Shown here in pieces: positions 51,385 to 59,405 of a stretch of DNA of 64,000 bases. The notes beneath the pieces are model-generated. The model was not told the origin of the DNA. It was given only the letters and a program-made list of their open reading frames with translations, and searched no databases. The position numbers and the translations under genes are program-made. The stretch lies in the NCBI RefSeq assembly GCF_047922965.1, contig NZ_CP150481.1, positions 4,030,001-4,094,000 on the forward strand. Reading direction: 5' to 3'. Position 1 is the stretch's first letter, and every line of letters starts with the position of its first letter. This DNA comes from Neptunicella plasticusilytica. Lineage in GTDB: Bacteria; Pseudomonadota; Gammaproteobacteria; Enterobacterales; Alteromonadaceae.

Positions 51385-53304
51385 ATGCGTAGATTTTATT
51401 TACCCCTGCTTGCCGCTGCCGCGGTAAGCCAGTCAGCACTGGCCGATGTGACACTGCCTAAACTGATTTCCGATGGCATGATCCTGCAACGCGACCAGCC
51501 GGTAAAAATTTGGGGTCGGGCCGATGCCAACGAAGCCGTTACCGTTCGTCTAGATGGCAAATTAGTAGGCCGGGTAACCAGCCCAACGGGAGAGTGGTCA
51601 CTCACTCTTCCTGCACAACAGGCTGGTAAAGCTCATACTATTAGTATCAAAGGCAACAATAGTCTCGAAGTTAAAGATGTGTTGTTTGGCGAAGTCTGGC
51701 TGGCATCGGGCCAATCCAACATGGAGTTGCCGATGGAAAGGGTTAAAGAGCGCTTTCCGGACGTAATTGCTGCGGCCAATTACCCTACTATTCGCCAGTT
51801 TAACGTCACCCTGGATTACGATTTTATTCAGCAGCATCAGGATTACCCTAAAGGGGAATGGGTGGCAGCAACGCCGCAATCGGTACTGAAGTTCTCGGCG
51901 GTGGCCTTTTTCTTCGCCCGCGACCTGCAACAAAAATATCAGGTGCCGGTGGGCATTATTAAAACCCCAATTGGCGGCACGCCGGTACAGGCATGGATGA
52001 GCGAAGGTGCGTTAAATGCCTTCCCAACTTACATGGACGAGCTAAAACCCTATCAGCAACCCGGTCATGTGGCCGAGGTAAAAGCCGCAGATAAAGCCAA
52101 AAATGATAAATGGTATGGTGATTTGACCCGAAATGATTTGGGTTTGCAGCAAAACTGGCAACAACCCAATGTGGATGACAGTGACTGGCAAACCTACCAG
52201 CTACCGGGATTATGGCCCGATGGTCTGCTGGAGCCCAAAGAAGGTGTAGTATGGTTCCGTAAAACCATTGATATTCCGGCGGATATGGCAGGCAAGCAAC
52301 AAAAACTGATGATGGGGCGTATCATCGATGCAGACCAGGTGTTCGTTAATGGCCAGCAGGTGGGCAATATTACTTATCAGTATCCACCGCGTCGTTATAC
52401 GGTGCCTGCAGGTTTACTTAAAGCCGGTGAAAACTCGATAGTGGTAAGGGTAGTTAACAGCCAGAATCGTGGCGGTTTTGTGTCCGATAAACCTTACTGG
52501 CTGGGTAATGAGGAGAATCACCTCGATTTAACCGGCAGCTGGAAATACAAAGTAGGCGCAACGGCCGAACATTTGCCCAGCGATACCTTTGTACATTACA
52601 AACCAACCGGTTTGTTTAATGCGATGATTTATCCGGCACTTAATTACACTATTAAAGGGGTAATCTGGTATCAGGGTGAATCCAATACCGGCCATCCTTC
52701 CGATTATCACGCGCTGTTTGCCAACATGATTCAGGACTGGCGTAAACACTGGCAGTTGGGTGATTTTCCCTTTCTGTTTGTGCAGTTAGCCAACTTCCAG
52801 CAATTCCACCAGCAACCAGTGGAAAGTGGCTGGGCGGAACTGCGCCAGCAGCAACTGGATACCTTATCCGAACCCAATACCGGTATGGCAGTGATTACCG
52901 ATGTGGGTGAATGGAATGATATCCACCCGCTGGACAAACAAACCGTTGGCCAGCGTTTATCTCTGGCGGCGCAGCATATCGCCTATGGCGAGAACGTGGT
53001 GTACTCCGGCCCCATTGTTCAATCGGTGCAAGCTATGGGTAATTCGTTGGTGGTCAACTTTTCTCACACCGGCAGCGGTTTAAAAATCAAAGGTGATAAA
53101 CTGACCGGATTTGCTATCGCTGGCAGTGACGGGGTGTATCATTGGGCCGAGGCAAGCGTCACAGGTAATAAGGTAGAACTAACCAGTGAAGCAGTACCAG
53201 CACCGCTAACAGTGCGTTATGGCTGGCAGGACAACCCTGAAAATGCCAACTTGTATAATCAGGAAGGCTTACCCGCCTCCCCCTTTGAAGCCAAAGTAAA
53301 CTAA
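51385..53304 (+). CDS. Sialate O-acetylesterase-family (SGNH) carbohydrate esterase
   Basis: 639 residues with signal peptide (about 1-20). The SGNH block I is WLASGQSNMEL (nucleophile Ser111), followed by IWYQGESN and the Asp-His pair in WNDIHPLD. A jelly-roll domain (about 280-360; VVWFRKTIDIP, NGQQVGNI) is inserted. Named for sialate esterases, such proteins beside GH67 genes usually deacetylate xylan or its oligomers; that role is inferred here. Confidence 0.85.
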   Translation: MRRFYLPLLAAAAVSQSALADVTLPKLISDGMILQRDQPVKIWGRADANEAVTVRLDGKLVGRVTSPTGEWSLTLPAQQAGKAHTISIKGNNSLEVKDVLFGEVWLASGQSNMELPMERVKERFPDVIAAANYPTIRQFNVTLDYDFIQQHQDYPKGEWVAATPQSVLKFSAVAFFFARDLQQKYQVPVGIIKTPIGGTPVQAWMSEGALNAFPTYMDELKPYQQPGHVAEVKAADKAKNDKWYGDLTRNDLGLQQNWQQPNVDDSDWQTYQLPGLWPDGLLEPKEGVVWFRKTIDIPADMAGKQQKLMMGRIIDADQVFVNGQQVGNITYQYPPRRYTVPAGLLKAGENSIVVRVVNSQNRGGFVSDKPYWLGNEENHLDLTGSWKYKVGATAEHLPSDTFVHYKPTGLFNAMIYPALNYTIKGVIWYQGESNTGHPSDYHALFANMIQDWRKHWQLGDFPFLFVQLANFQQFHQQPVESGWAELRQQQLDTLSEPNTGMAVITDVGEWNDIHPLDKQTVGQRLSLAAQHIAYGENVVYSGPIVQSVQAMGNSLVVNFSHTGSGLKIKGDKLTGFAIAGSDGVYHWAEASVTGNKVELTSEAVPAPLTVRYGWQDNPENANLYNQEGLPASPFEAKVN

Positions 53305-53313
53305 ACCTTCAAG

Positions 53314-53336
53314 CAGGCGCCCGTTACGGGCGCCTG
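53314..53336. terminator. Bidirectional terminator
   Basis: CAGGCGCCCG and CGGGCGCCTG form a perfect 10 bp GC-rich stem with a TTA loop, between the convergent acetylesterase and SDR genes. A TTGGGTTT tail follows on the plus strand. Confidence 0.85.
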
Positions 53337-53356
53337 TTGGGTTTATGCTTCGCCGC

Positions 53357-54094
53357 CTATTCACCTGATAAATTTGCGGTAACAAAAGCATCAGAGTAGC
53401 CCTGATAGGCACCCCAGAAATTCTGGGCGACCTCATCAGGAAACAAATGAAAATCACCTTTCTCTATTGCAGTAATAATCCCTTCGGCAACAACCTTTGG
53501 ACTGGCTGCGTCAGAAAATCCTGCAGTATCACCCATATCCGTGGCTATTGGACCAGGATGTACACTCAACACCTGAACCCCTTTAGGTATTAGCACTTCT
53601 CGCAGTGCCTGGGTCAGAGAGTAGGAAGCGGCTTTTGATATTGAATAAGTAGCGAAATTGGAGAAGTTCCGTATCGACACGACCGAGTTGAGCTGCACCA
53701 GAACACCATGATTCTTTTCAAGCACAGGCGCAAAGGCATTAACCAAGCGTAGTAGACCATATAAGTTAACTTCCAACTCATAATTCAGCGCCTGTTCGGT
53801 ATCATCCTCAAGAGGTCCCTTCGGGATCAGAACACCGGCGTTATTAATCAGAATATCAACATCACCAGCCCGGTCTGCGGCCAGTTTAGCCGCATTCTTG
53901 TCTGACATATCCAGGTCGATTGTTTCAACCCGACTCCCATAGAGATCTTCAAGTCCTTTGGTAGACGTCACATCCCTTACGGCGAGATAAACCTTCTTTG
54001 CACCACGAGCTAAAAACGTTTCCACAATCTGCTTACCGATTCCGCGGTTAGCACCGGTTACCAACACCACTTTATTTTCTATTTTCTGACTCAT
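53357..54094 (-). CDS. Short-chain dehydrogenase/reductase
   Basis: 245 residues from ATG 54094 (GGAG eight bases before). The cofactor motif is TGANRGIGKQIVE, NNAG follows, and the catalytic Ser-Tyr-x3-Lys is in SVVSIRNF and YSISKAA. It is an NAD(P)-dependent oxidoreductase, substrate unknown. It is divergent from a TetR gene with palindromic operators between, so it is probably TetR-repressed. Confidence 0.88.
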   Translation of the reverse strand: MSQKIENKVVLVTGANRGIGKQIVETFLARGAKKVYLAVRDVTSTKGLEDLYGSRVETIDLDMSDKNAAKLAADRAGDVDILINNAGVLIPKGPLEDDTEQALNYELEVNLYGLLRLVNAFAPVLEKNHGVLVQLNSVVSIRNFSNFATYSISKAASYSLTQALREVLIPKGVQVLSVHPGPIATDMGDTAGFSDAASPKVVAEGIITAIEKGDFHLFPDEVAQNFWGAYQGYSDAFVTANLSGE

Positions 54095-54124
54095 TGTTCT
54101 AGCTCCAATTAGTGAATTACAAAT

Positions 54125-54169
54125 TGTACCGATCGGTACAGTGTTGATTAAATTATACCAATCGGTACA
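54125..54169. promoter_or_regulatory. Two TetR-type operators between SDR and TetR genes
   Basis: TGTACCGATCGGTACA (54125-54140) is a perfect 16 bp palindrome. TATACCAATCGGTACA (54154-54169) is a second copy with two changes, its centre 29 bp away. Both sit between divergent start codons (54094 and 54208), ideal for shared autoregulation. Confidence 0.75.
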
Positions 54170-54207
54170 ATAATGCAAAATATATTTAGAGCGATGAGAA
54201 ATATCTT

Positions 54208-54828
54208 ATGACTGCAGGTAGAAAATTAGCCTTTGATAAAGACATTGCCTTAGATGCAGCAATGAAGGTGTTCTGGCACAAGGGTTACGTGGGCGCATCA
54301 TTGTCTGAGCTAACCGACGCGATGCAGATAAATAAACCTAGCTTATACAGTGCCTTCGGCAACAAGGAAGCCTTGTTTATTCAGGCGCTGAATAAATACA
54401 GCACTCAGGTTGAAGAAACATATTTTTCGTTGCTTTACACCGAAGGCGTTAACCTGAAACAACGTATCACAAACTTTTTGACAGCCATCGTTAACAGCCA
54501 ATGTGATGATCAAAGTCCTAAAGGGTGCTTTTTGTGTGCTGGTGTTTCCGAGTCAGCCAATTCTGATATTCCAGAAGCGATAAAGTTGGTGCTGGATGAA
54601 CGTATACAGGGAATCTACAATGCTCTGCTGGATATTTTTAACACCGATCAGCAAGCTAAAAGACAAGGTTTGGATAGCAACGCCGAGCTGCATGCCAGAT
54701 TTCTGAGCACACTGTTGCATGGAACCGCCGGGCTTGCCCGCGCGGGTTTAGGACCGGAACAATTACTACCCGTTGTTCAGCAAGGTGTGCGATCGTTAGA
54801 ATTAGGTGACAACACTGTAAATCCATAA
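54208..54828 (+). CDS. TetR family transcriptional regulator
   Basis: 206 residues. The N-terminal HTH (KGYVGASLSELTDAMQINKPSLYSAFGNKEALF in parts) is followed by a helical ligand domain with the TetR_C-like SPKGCFLCAGVSES. It probably represses itself and the divergent SDR gene through the operators at 54125-54169. The ligand is unknown; pairing with a reductase suggests a reactive organic compound. Confidence 0.9.
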   Translation: MTAGRKLAFDKDIALDAAMKVFWHKGYVGASLSELTDAMQINKPSLYSAFGNKEALFIQALNKYSTQVEETYFSLLYTEGVNLKQRITNFLTAIVNSQCDDQSPKGCFLCAGVSESANSDIPEAIKLVLDERIQGIYNALLDIFNTDQQAKRQGLDSNAELHARFLSTLLHGTAGLARAGLGPEQLLPVVQQGVRSLELGDNTVNP

Positions 54829-54865
54829 AGGACTTCGCAGTCCGCCTTGTTAAAGGAGAAATGCT

Positions 54866-55216
54866 ATGCCTGAACATCGTATTTTTAAAATGGCGTTTGC
54901 CAAGGTGTATCCCATGTACGTTCAAAAGGCCGAGCGCAAGAACCGCACTAAACAAGAAGTGGACCAGATTATTTGCTGGTTGACCGGTTATGATCAGGCC
55001 GGTCTGGGAAAACAAATTGAGCAACAAAACGATTTTGCTACTTTTTTTGCCCAGGCACCGCAGCTTCATCCCAATTGTTCACTTATCAAAGGCGTAGTGT
55101 GTGGAGTACGTATTGAAGACATTGACGATCCGCTGATGCAAAAAATACGCTATCTGGACAAGCTGATAGACGAACTGGCTAAAGGTAAAGCCATGGATAA
55201 AATTCTGCGCCAATAA
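54866..55216 (+). CDS. DUF2200 family protein
   Basis: 116 residues. MPEHRIFKMAFAKVYPMYVQKAERK, FFAQAPQLHPN and GVVCGVRIEDIDDPLMQKIRYLD (shown in parts) match DUF2200, a small cytosolic family of unknown role. AAAGGAG precedes the ATG. It lies just outside the left edge of the cassette island, so it probably belongs to the core genome. Confidence 0.85.
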   Translation: MPEHRIFKMAFAKVYPMYVQKAERKNRTKQEVDQIICWLTGYDQAGLGKQIEQQNDFATFFAQAPQLHPNCSLIKGVVCGVRIEDIDDPLMQKIRYLDKLIDELAKGKAMDKILRQ

Positions 55217-55226
55217 TCGAATTTCA

Positions 55227-55297
55227 GCTCATATACCTGCCGATCAAAATATTAGCGACGTTAATTTGGAATAGTTACAACTTCATCTGACACTTTT
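55227..55297. repeat. Left inverted-repeat boundary of cassette island
   Basis: GCTCATAT at 55227-55234 and ATCTGACACTTTT at 55285-55297 are exact complements of the right-hand 58188-58195 and 58172-58184. On the right the two blocks are only three bases apart, here 50, so the left copy seems to carry a short insertion. Confidence 0.55.
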
Positions 55298-55352
55298 TAT
55301 TATAGAGCTTAACTAAATCTGACAGTCTGCTTTGTGCTGTGAGTTCAACTGG

Positions 55353-55463
55353 TAACGCCCGCTTAGGGGCAAAAACATGTGGGCTATAATAACGAGCGAA
55401 GCGAGGACAGTCCACGTGTTTTTATCCCAGCAAGCTCCGCTTGCGTCTACCGCGGTTTGTTAT
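55353..55463 (-). other. attC-like recombination site 1
   Basis: On the minus strand the site runs from TAACAAACCGCGG to AGCGGGCGTTA, with complementary inner arms (AAAACATGTGG with CCACGTGTTTT) and further small hairpins. This is the integron attC layout: R'' core, imperfect palindrome, R' core. The 146-residue CDS ends inside its R'' end (stop TAG at 55447). Confidence 0.75.
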
Positions 55464-55887
55464 ATTTTGTCCCGAAGAATGCACCACTCATTGCAAATAG
55501 GGTATAAACGAACGACTCGAAAACGCTTGTTACTAACAGACCAGAAAAGCCTACTACTAATATTGTTGCTGATACAACTATGTATCTAGGCCTTACTCCT
55601 TTTAAGCCAAAAAAAGAGACAAATAGAAGACCGATTGCTAACAAAAATTTATAACCGATTGATTTATTAGCGCGAGCCTCTCGCTCTGGTGAATTGAGAT
55701 ACTCTTGCTCTTTTTTCTTTAAATAGTCAACTTCGTATTCTGGGATAGAACCTTCCTCCGTTATTTCTTCATATTGTCGCTTATATGACTGTGTAAGATC
55801 TGAAGGCGCAGGATTTGTTAAAGACCTAGAATTCCAAGTTAGTAGAGCCAATAAAATTAAAGTTACAGTAGTTCGAAAAATGTTCAT
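55447..55887 (-). CDS. Cassette gene 3: small membrane protein of unknown function
   Basis: 146 residues. It has an N-terminal hydrophobic segment (about 5-20), a polar middle (SYKRQYEEITEEGSIPEYEV) and three closely spaced hydrophobic segments in the second half. No family recognised. The last codons and stop lie in the attC at 55353-55463, and the start is 12 bp below attC 2. The bases are more A/T-rich than in neighbouring core genes. Confidence 0.7.
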   Translation of the reverse strand: MNIFRTTVTLILLALLTWNSRSLTNPAPSDLTQSYKRQYEEITEEGSIPEYEVDYLKKKEQEYLNSPEREARANKSIGYKFLLAIGLLFVSFFGLKGVRPRYIVVSATILVVGFSGLLVTSVFESFVYTLFAMSGAFFGTKYNKPR

Positions 55888-55895
55888 TGAAAAAT

Positions 55896-55991
55896 ATAAC
55901 GCCTTACTAATGGGCGCATAAATGCTTGGCTAAAATTAGCGACGAAGGGGCACAAGCCAAGCGTTTTGCTTCCTTTTGAGTAACTTGTTAT
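55896..55991 (-). other. attC-like recombination site 2
   Basis: Minus strand from TAACAAGTTACTC to TAAGGCGTTAT, with CTTGGC and GCCAAG arms inside. The upstream cassette's stop codon TAA (55988-55990) is the first part of TAACAAG. About 95 bp, in the attC size range. Confidence 0.75.
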
Positions 55992-56707
55992 GAATCACCT
56001 ACTTTAGGCAAAGAACTTTTGTTTAAGACCTTGAACGTAAGTAAATCTATAACCATTGAATACACTTCATTATTGTTGATAAAAACAACAAAAAGATTAC
56101 CTTCAGAATTTAAACTAGATTCAACTATGCGGTTATACCCTGAAATAATTTCTGTATATCCTGAGCCGTCCACTTTACTTAAGGCAAATGTACGTTTATC
56201 TGTATAATCCAACTTACTATCTTTATTGGTATCGCTATTTATAACCTCATAGGATATTCCACGTGTAATTGAATTTTTGTTAAATTCATTATTAACTAAA
56301 GGATTAATATCAATAATTAGTTGTTCAATTGAATCAAATAACCATACGGCTTGATTTGTATTTCCATTTATCAAAAGAACATTCTTAGACCTAGTGGGTG
56401 TATAACTACCACCACTAAAATTTTCATACATTCTGCCACGTTCTTTTTTCTCTACAGAAAGCTTCTCTGATTCGAGCGGGATAAAATGAAAATCTGTATT
56501 ACCAACCTTTCGAGGGTATCCCAAACTCCACTTTTCTTCTTTCTTGTCGTCCTGAGCTAAGTTTAATGTTGGCTGTTCTACTACTTCATCTTTGAAAAAG
56601 ACTGAGACTATTTGATAGGAAATAAAAAGTGTCCCTATAACAATTCCAATGAATAAAACTAACCCATTAAAATTCCAAATCCATTTAAAAAATCTATCCG
56701 TTTTCAT
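55988..56707 (-). CDS. Cassette gene 2: membrane-anchored protein with EF-hand-like loop
   Basis: 239 residues. A membrane helix near the N-terminus (about 14-35) suggests an inner-membrane anchor with a periplasmic C-domain. DTNKDSKLDYTD at 159-170 fits a 12-residue EF-hand or dockerin-like calcium loop. The rest is beta-rich and unrecognised. The stop codon is part of attC 2 and the start is 18 bp below attC 3. Confidence 0.7.
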   Translation of the reverse strand: MKTDRFFKWIWNFNGLVLFIGIVIGTLFISYQIVSVFFKDEVVEQPTLNLAQDDKKEEKWSLGYPRKVGNTDFHFIPLESEKLSVEKKERGRMYENFSGGSYTPTRSKNVLLINGNTNQAVWLFDSIEQLIIDINPLVNNEFNKNSITRGISYEVINSDTNKDSKLDYTDKRTFALSKVDGSGYTEIISGYNRIVESSLNSEGNLFVVFINNNEVYSMVIDLLTFKVLNKSSLPKVGDS

Positions 56708-56724
56708 ATGACTCCATGTGATTC

Positions 56725-56793
56725 ATAACGCCCGCATTTGAGGCTGGTTTGGAGCGCAGCGGAAAACCAGTCCGGCAACATGCGTTTGTTATA
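56725..56793 (-). other. attC-like recombination site 3
   Basis: Minus strand from TAACAAACGCATG to ATGCGGGCGTTATG; CGCAT/ATGCG arms and GGTTTTCC...CCAAACC-type inner arms form the usual hairpin. The most canonical of the three. It follows the coiled-coil gene, whose TAA (56789-56791) opens the site. Confidence 0.8.
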
Positions 56794-57727
56794 CCTTAAT
56801 CTTCTCTTTAATGTCGGAAATGCACTTTTCACTTTTTTCGATTGCTTGTACCGCCTTTTCCAAAGTGCTTTCGTCATTAGAACTTGGCTCTTGTCTTGTA
56901 AAAGCATTTGACCCCGAAATATTCCAGTGTTCAAAGGCCTCTTTCACCTCAGACCAATCCGCAGCTGCTCCGTAAGATTGCAGATAAAATTTACCGAAGT
57001 TGATTGCATGTCTCCTATCGGCATTCTTTAGTGATTCGTGCATATAGGAACTACTAAACAAATAAGCATATTTTGCAATGGCTGCCAGCAGGCCTACTGT
57101 GACTAAGCCTTTAAAGAGCGTAAATATTAAAAACTGCCAAGTAACTTGGTCTACGTCTAATGCGCCATACCTAAAAGTAACTACCACAAAAAATACGACG
57201 CCAACCACTAAACACGAAGCCCCGACACCGCTCCATATTTTGGACATAGTATGAAACTGAGACTCCTTTGTGCTGAGCAATTCAAGAGCATCTTCTACAT
57301 AATTTTGCGAGGTTTGCTCAATTTTTTCCCTACTCTCCTTAGTAAGGCGCTCTTTTTCCAAAACTAAGTCGTCATATGCCTTTTTTAGTTCATATTCGCG
57401 ACTGGATATCTCCTTCTGCAAGTGGTTCCTTAAGGATTCAGCTTCCAGCTCTCGGCGGTGAAAATGCTCCTCAAATTCCTTTTGTCTCTCGACAAGCTTT
57501 TTCTCTCGTTCTAAAAAATAGCGTTCTCTTTCCTCAAGCTCTTTTCTTAGTTCTTTTTCTCGAAGGTACTGCTCTTCTTTTAATTTAGATCGATAAGCGT
57601 TTAATTCACTTTCCTGCTTCTCAATAATTTCCCTGTAGTGAGACAGCTCTTTTTCTCGCTCGATAAAGTATCTATTTTTATCGCTAGCTATTTCACGCTT
57701 ACGCTCATCATCCATTCTTTCTTGCAT
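56789..57727 (-). CDS. Cassette gene 1: long coiled-coil protein with two membrane helices
   Basis: 312 residues. About 1-160 is an almost unbroken charged coiled coil rich in E, K and R with repeated YF(I/L)EREK-L units. Two membrane helices follow (about 164-184 and 199-221), then a soluble tail (about 225-312). No family is recognised; the layout suggests a membrane-anchored scaffold or sensor rod. The ATG is 18 codons below a GTTATAC core at the array edge, so it is the first cassette. Confidence 0.7.
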   Translation of the reverse strand: MQERMDDERKREIASDKNRYFIEREKELSHYREIIEKQESELNAYRSKLKEEQYLREKELRKELEERERYFLEREKKLVERQKEFEEHFHRRELEAESLRNHLQKEISSREYELKKAYDDLVLEKERLTKESREKIEQTSQNYVEDALELLSTKESQFHTMSKIWSGVGASCLVVGVVFFVVVTFRYGALDVDQVTWQFLIFTLFKGLVTVGLLAAIAKYAYLFSSSYMHESLKNADRRHAINFGKFYLQSYGAAADWSEVKEAFEHWNISGSNAFTRQEPSSNDESTLEKAVQAIEKSEKCISDIKEKIKV

Positions 57728-57753
57728 AAGAAGAGTTCTCGCTTAATTTAGGT

Positions 57754-57800
57754 ATAACAGTGTATTAGCGCGACCTTACAAGCTCGTCTACCTTGTAAGG
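57754..57800. other. Array-edge core site and hairpin
   Basis: GTATAAC at 57752-57758 reads GTTATAC on the minus strand, fitting the R' core at the 5' edge of the first cassette. Beside it CCTTACAAG (57774-57782) and CTTGTAAGG (57792-57800) form a perfect 9 bp hairpin. It could be the rest of a degraded attC or attI, or a leader structure of the plus-strand gene at 57813. Confidence 0.4.
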
Positions 57801-57812
57801 TAGGGGGGACTT

Positions 57813-58139
57813 ATGTATCGATTCACTAATAGAGTTTCAAGAAATTTTAATAAATCAAACAGTAATCAAAAACAACAAGCCCAGCAAGAGAATGATGGAA
57901 CCAATCCGGTGCAAAAAAATTCCCAACTTGAGAGGGTAGTAATTATTACCGACTATGACAGTGGGGAGCCAGTAACGCTCAAATTAGAGTTATTCAAAAC
58001 TGACCGTATTGACTGCTACAAGGTTTTTGTTGACGGGAGACTTTGGAAAGAACGAATTGGATGGAGCAATATTCTAATAGGGATAAGAAAAGCCCTGCCT
58101 AGATTACTCAGGGTGTTAATGACTATAATTCGCTCATAA
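57813..58139 (+). CDS. Hypothetical protein (108 aa)
   Basis: 108 residues. A polar N-terminus (RNFNKSNSNQKQQAQQE) is followed by a compact domain (VVIITDYDSGEPVTLKLELF, KVFVDGRLWKERIGW) and a basic hydrophobic end. GGGGGG lies five bases before the ATG. It is on the opposite strand from the cassettes and inside the inverted-repeat boundary. Not recognised. Confidence 0.6.
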   Translation: MYRFTNRVSRNFNKSNSNQKQQAQQENDGTNPVQKNSQLERVVIITDYDSGEPVTLKLELFKTDRIDCYKVFVDGRLWKERIGWSNILIGIRKALPRLLRVLMTIIRS

Positions 58140-58171
58140 CTGCCTGTCAGGGAGAATCTAACCTACTTAGC

Positions 58172-58195
58172 AAAAGTGTCAGATCAGATATGAGC
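58172..58195. repeat. Right inverted-repeat boundary of cassette island
   Basis: AAAAGTGTCAGAT (58172-58184) and ATATGAGC (58188-58195) are the exact complements of blocks at the left boundary. It falls in the short gap between the 108-residue gene and the HTH gene, so the island sits neatly between DUF2200 and the HTH/DUF2975 pair. Confidence 0.55.
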
Positions 58196-58204
58196 CACTA
58201 CACG

Positions 58205-58414
58205 TTATTCATCCTCCATATACTCCAGAATATCCCCCGGCTGACAGTCCAATACCTTGCAAATCAGTTCAAGGGTGGCAAAGCGTACTCCCTTAACCTT
58301 GCCTGTGCGTAGCAGCGACAAGTTTTGCTCGGTGATCCCGACAGCGGTGGCCAGTTCCTTGCCACGAATCTTACGCTTGGCTAGCATCACATCCAGATTA
58401 ACCACAATCGCCAT
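58205..58414 (-). CDS. HTH transcriptional regulator (Cro/CI type, YozG-like)
   Basis: 69 residues. NLDVMLAKRKIRGKELATAVGI, NLSLLRTGKVKGVRFATLELIC and QPGDILEY form a minimal HTH_26 fold. GGAGG precedes the ATG. Proteins of this size are commonly encoded next to DUF2975 membrane proteins, as here 30 bp downstream of one, and probably regulate that operon. Confidence 0.88.
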   Translation of the reverse strand: MAIVVNLDVMLAKRKIRGKELATAVGITEQNLSLLRTGKVKGVRFATLELICKVLDCQPGDILEYMEDE

Positions 58415-58444
58415 TGTCCCGCCTCCTTAAAATTGTGCCACCTC

Positions 58445-58966
58445 TTAAATAAACTGCTTGTTCTCATCCTCAAGTTTGTTGCCTTTAATTAACAACTCAC
58501 TCATTACCCATAAAATCATTGCCAGAGCCACCATTTTGATTTCATCACTGCCCACTGAAAGCGTTAACATTTTTTGCCCGGCCGGATGATTCCACGACAA
58601 CAGCAGACTTGAAAGCGCCAAATGCACAGGTTTGGCGAGCGCCTGAATAAACAACATGATTGAGAACCAGCGCAGATCGCGACTATTGCTCAGATTAAAC
58701 AACTCACCTTTGGCAAAGTTGGCAAAAGCGCGGCGCAGAAAATACAAGCCCACCACAGCAATCGCAACGTAAAGTACGCTAAGCAGCCATAACCCCTGCC
58801 ACTGACCGGGTGTCACACTATGCCATTGAATTGGCAGGTTGAGACTGTTTCTGGCCAGTGCGATAAACGCATCAAGATCGACGAACAAGTACGCAGCGAC
58901 AACAGGAGTGATAACCATGATGACCAGACATCCCCAGGCAATCAGCAAAGACAATTGACGGACCAT
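58445..58966 (-). CDS. DUF2975 membrane protein
   Basis: 173 residues with four membrane helices (about 8-30, 52-75, 95-118, 133-155). This size, topology and the adjacent HTH regulator define DUF2975 pairs. The function is unknown. It is the upstream gene of the pair. Confidence 0.8.
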   Translation of the reverse strand: MVRQLSLLIAWGCLVIMVITPVVAAYLFVDLDAFIALARNSLNLPIQWHSVTPGQWQGLWLLSVLYVAIAVVGLYFLRRAFANFAKGELFNLSNSRDLRWFSIMLFIQALAKPVHLALSSLLLSWNHPAGQKMLTLSVGSDEIKMVALAMILWVMSELLIKGNKLEDENKQFI

Positions 58967-59051
58967 ATTCCTTCCTTAACAGAGTTGACATGATTGTAAT
59001 ATAGCAATAAATTATCGTTTTACAATCATTTCATTAATAAGAGATCGATAT

Positions 59052-59405
59052 ATGAAACGCTTATTCAAGGTCACAATATGGTTACTAGTGATGTTTTCTT
59101 CATTTAATACGGCTGCTTTAACCGCAGAACAGTTTAACCAAATCTGTCAATCTACCCCGGGTGATTGCGGTAATAATGGTACGTTGCAAGCCTACGTCGG
59201 TGGCGCTCTGGATTTACTCGCGACATTAAATGAGCAGACAAACTATCTGGATAAACTATATTGCAAGCAATCCAAACAATTATTCGACGTGGCGGCAATC
59301 ATCGGTTTTATTCAGACCCATAGTAACGAATCGCAACAACAGAATGCGATGTTATTAATGGTTCGCTATTTTGAGCAAAACGGGGGATGTAAAGACAATG
59401 AATAA
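59052..59405 (+). CDS. Rap1a/Tai-like secreted small protein
   Basis: 117 residues with signal peptide (about 1-22, ending TAA-LT). YVGGALDLLATLNE, LYCKQSKQLFDVAAIIGFIQ and a final Cys resemble the Rap1a/Tai family of T6SS amidase immunity proteins, which sit in the periplasm. No amidase effector gene is adjacent, so this may be an orphan immunity protein or a housekeeping relative. It overlaps the next gene by eight bases. Confidence 0.5.
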   Translation: MKRLFKVTIWLLVMFSSFNTAALTAEQFNQICQSTPGDCGNNGTLQAYVGGALDLLATLNEQTNYLDKLYCKQSKQLFDVAAIIGFIQTHSNESQQQNAMLLMVRYFEQNGGCKDNE

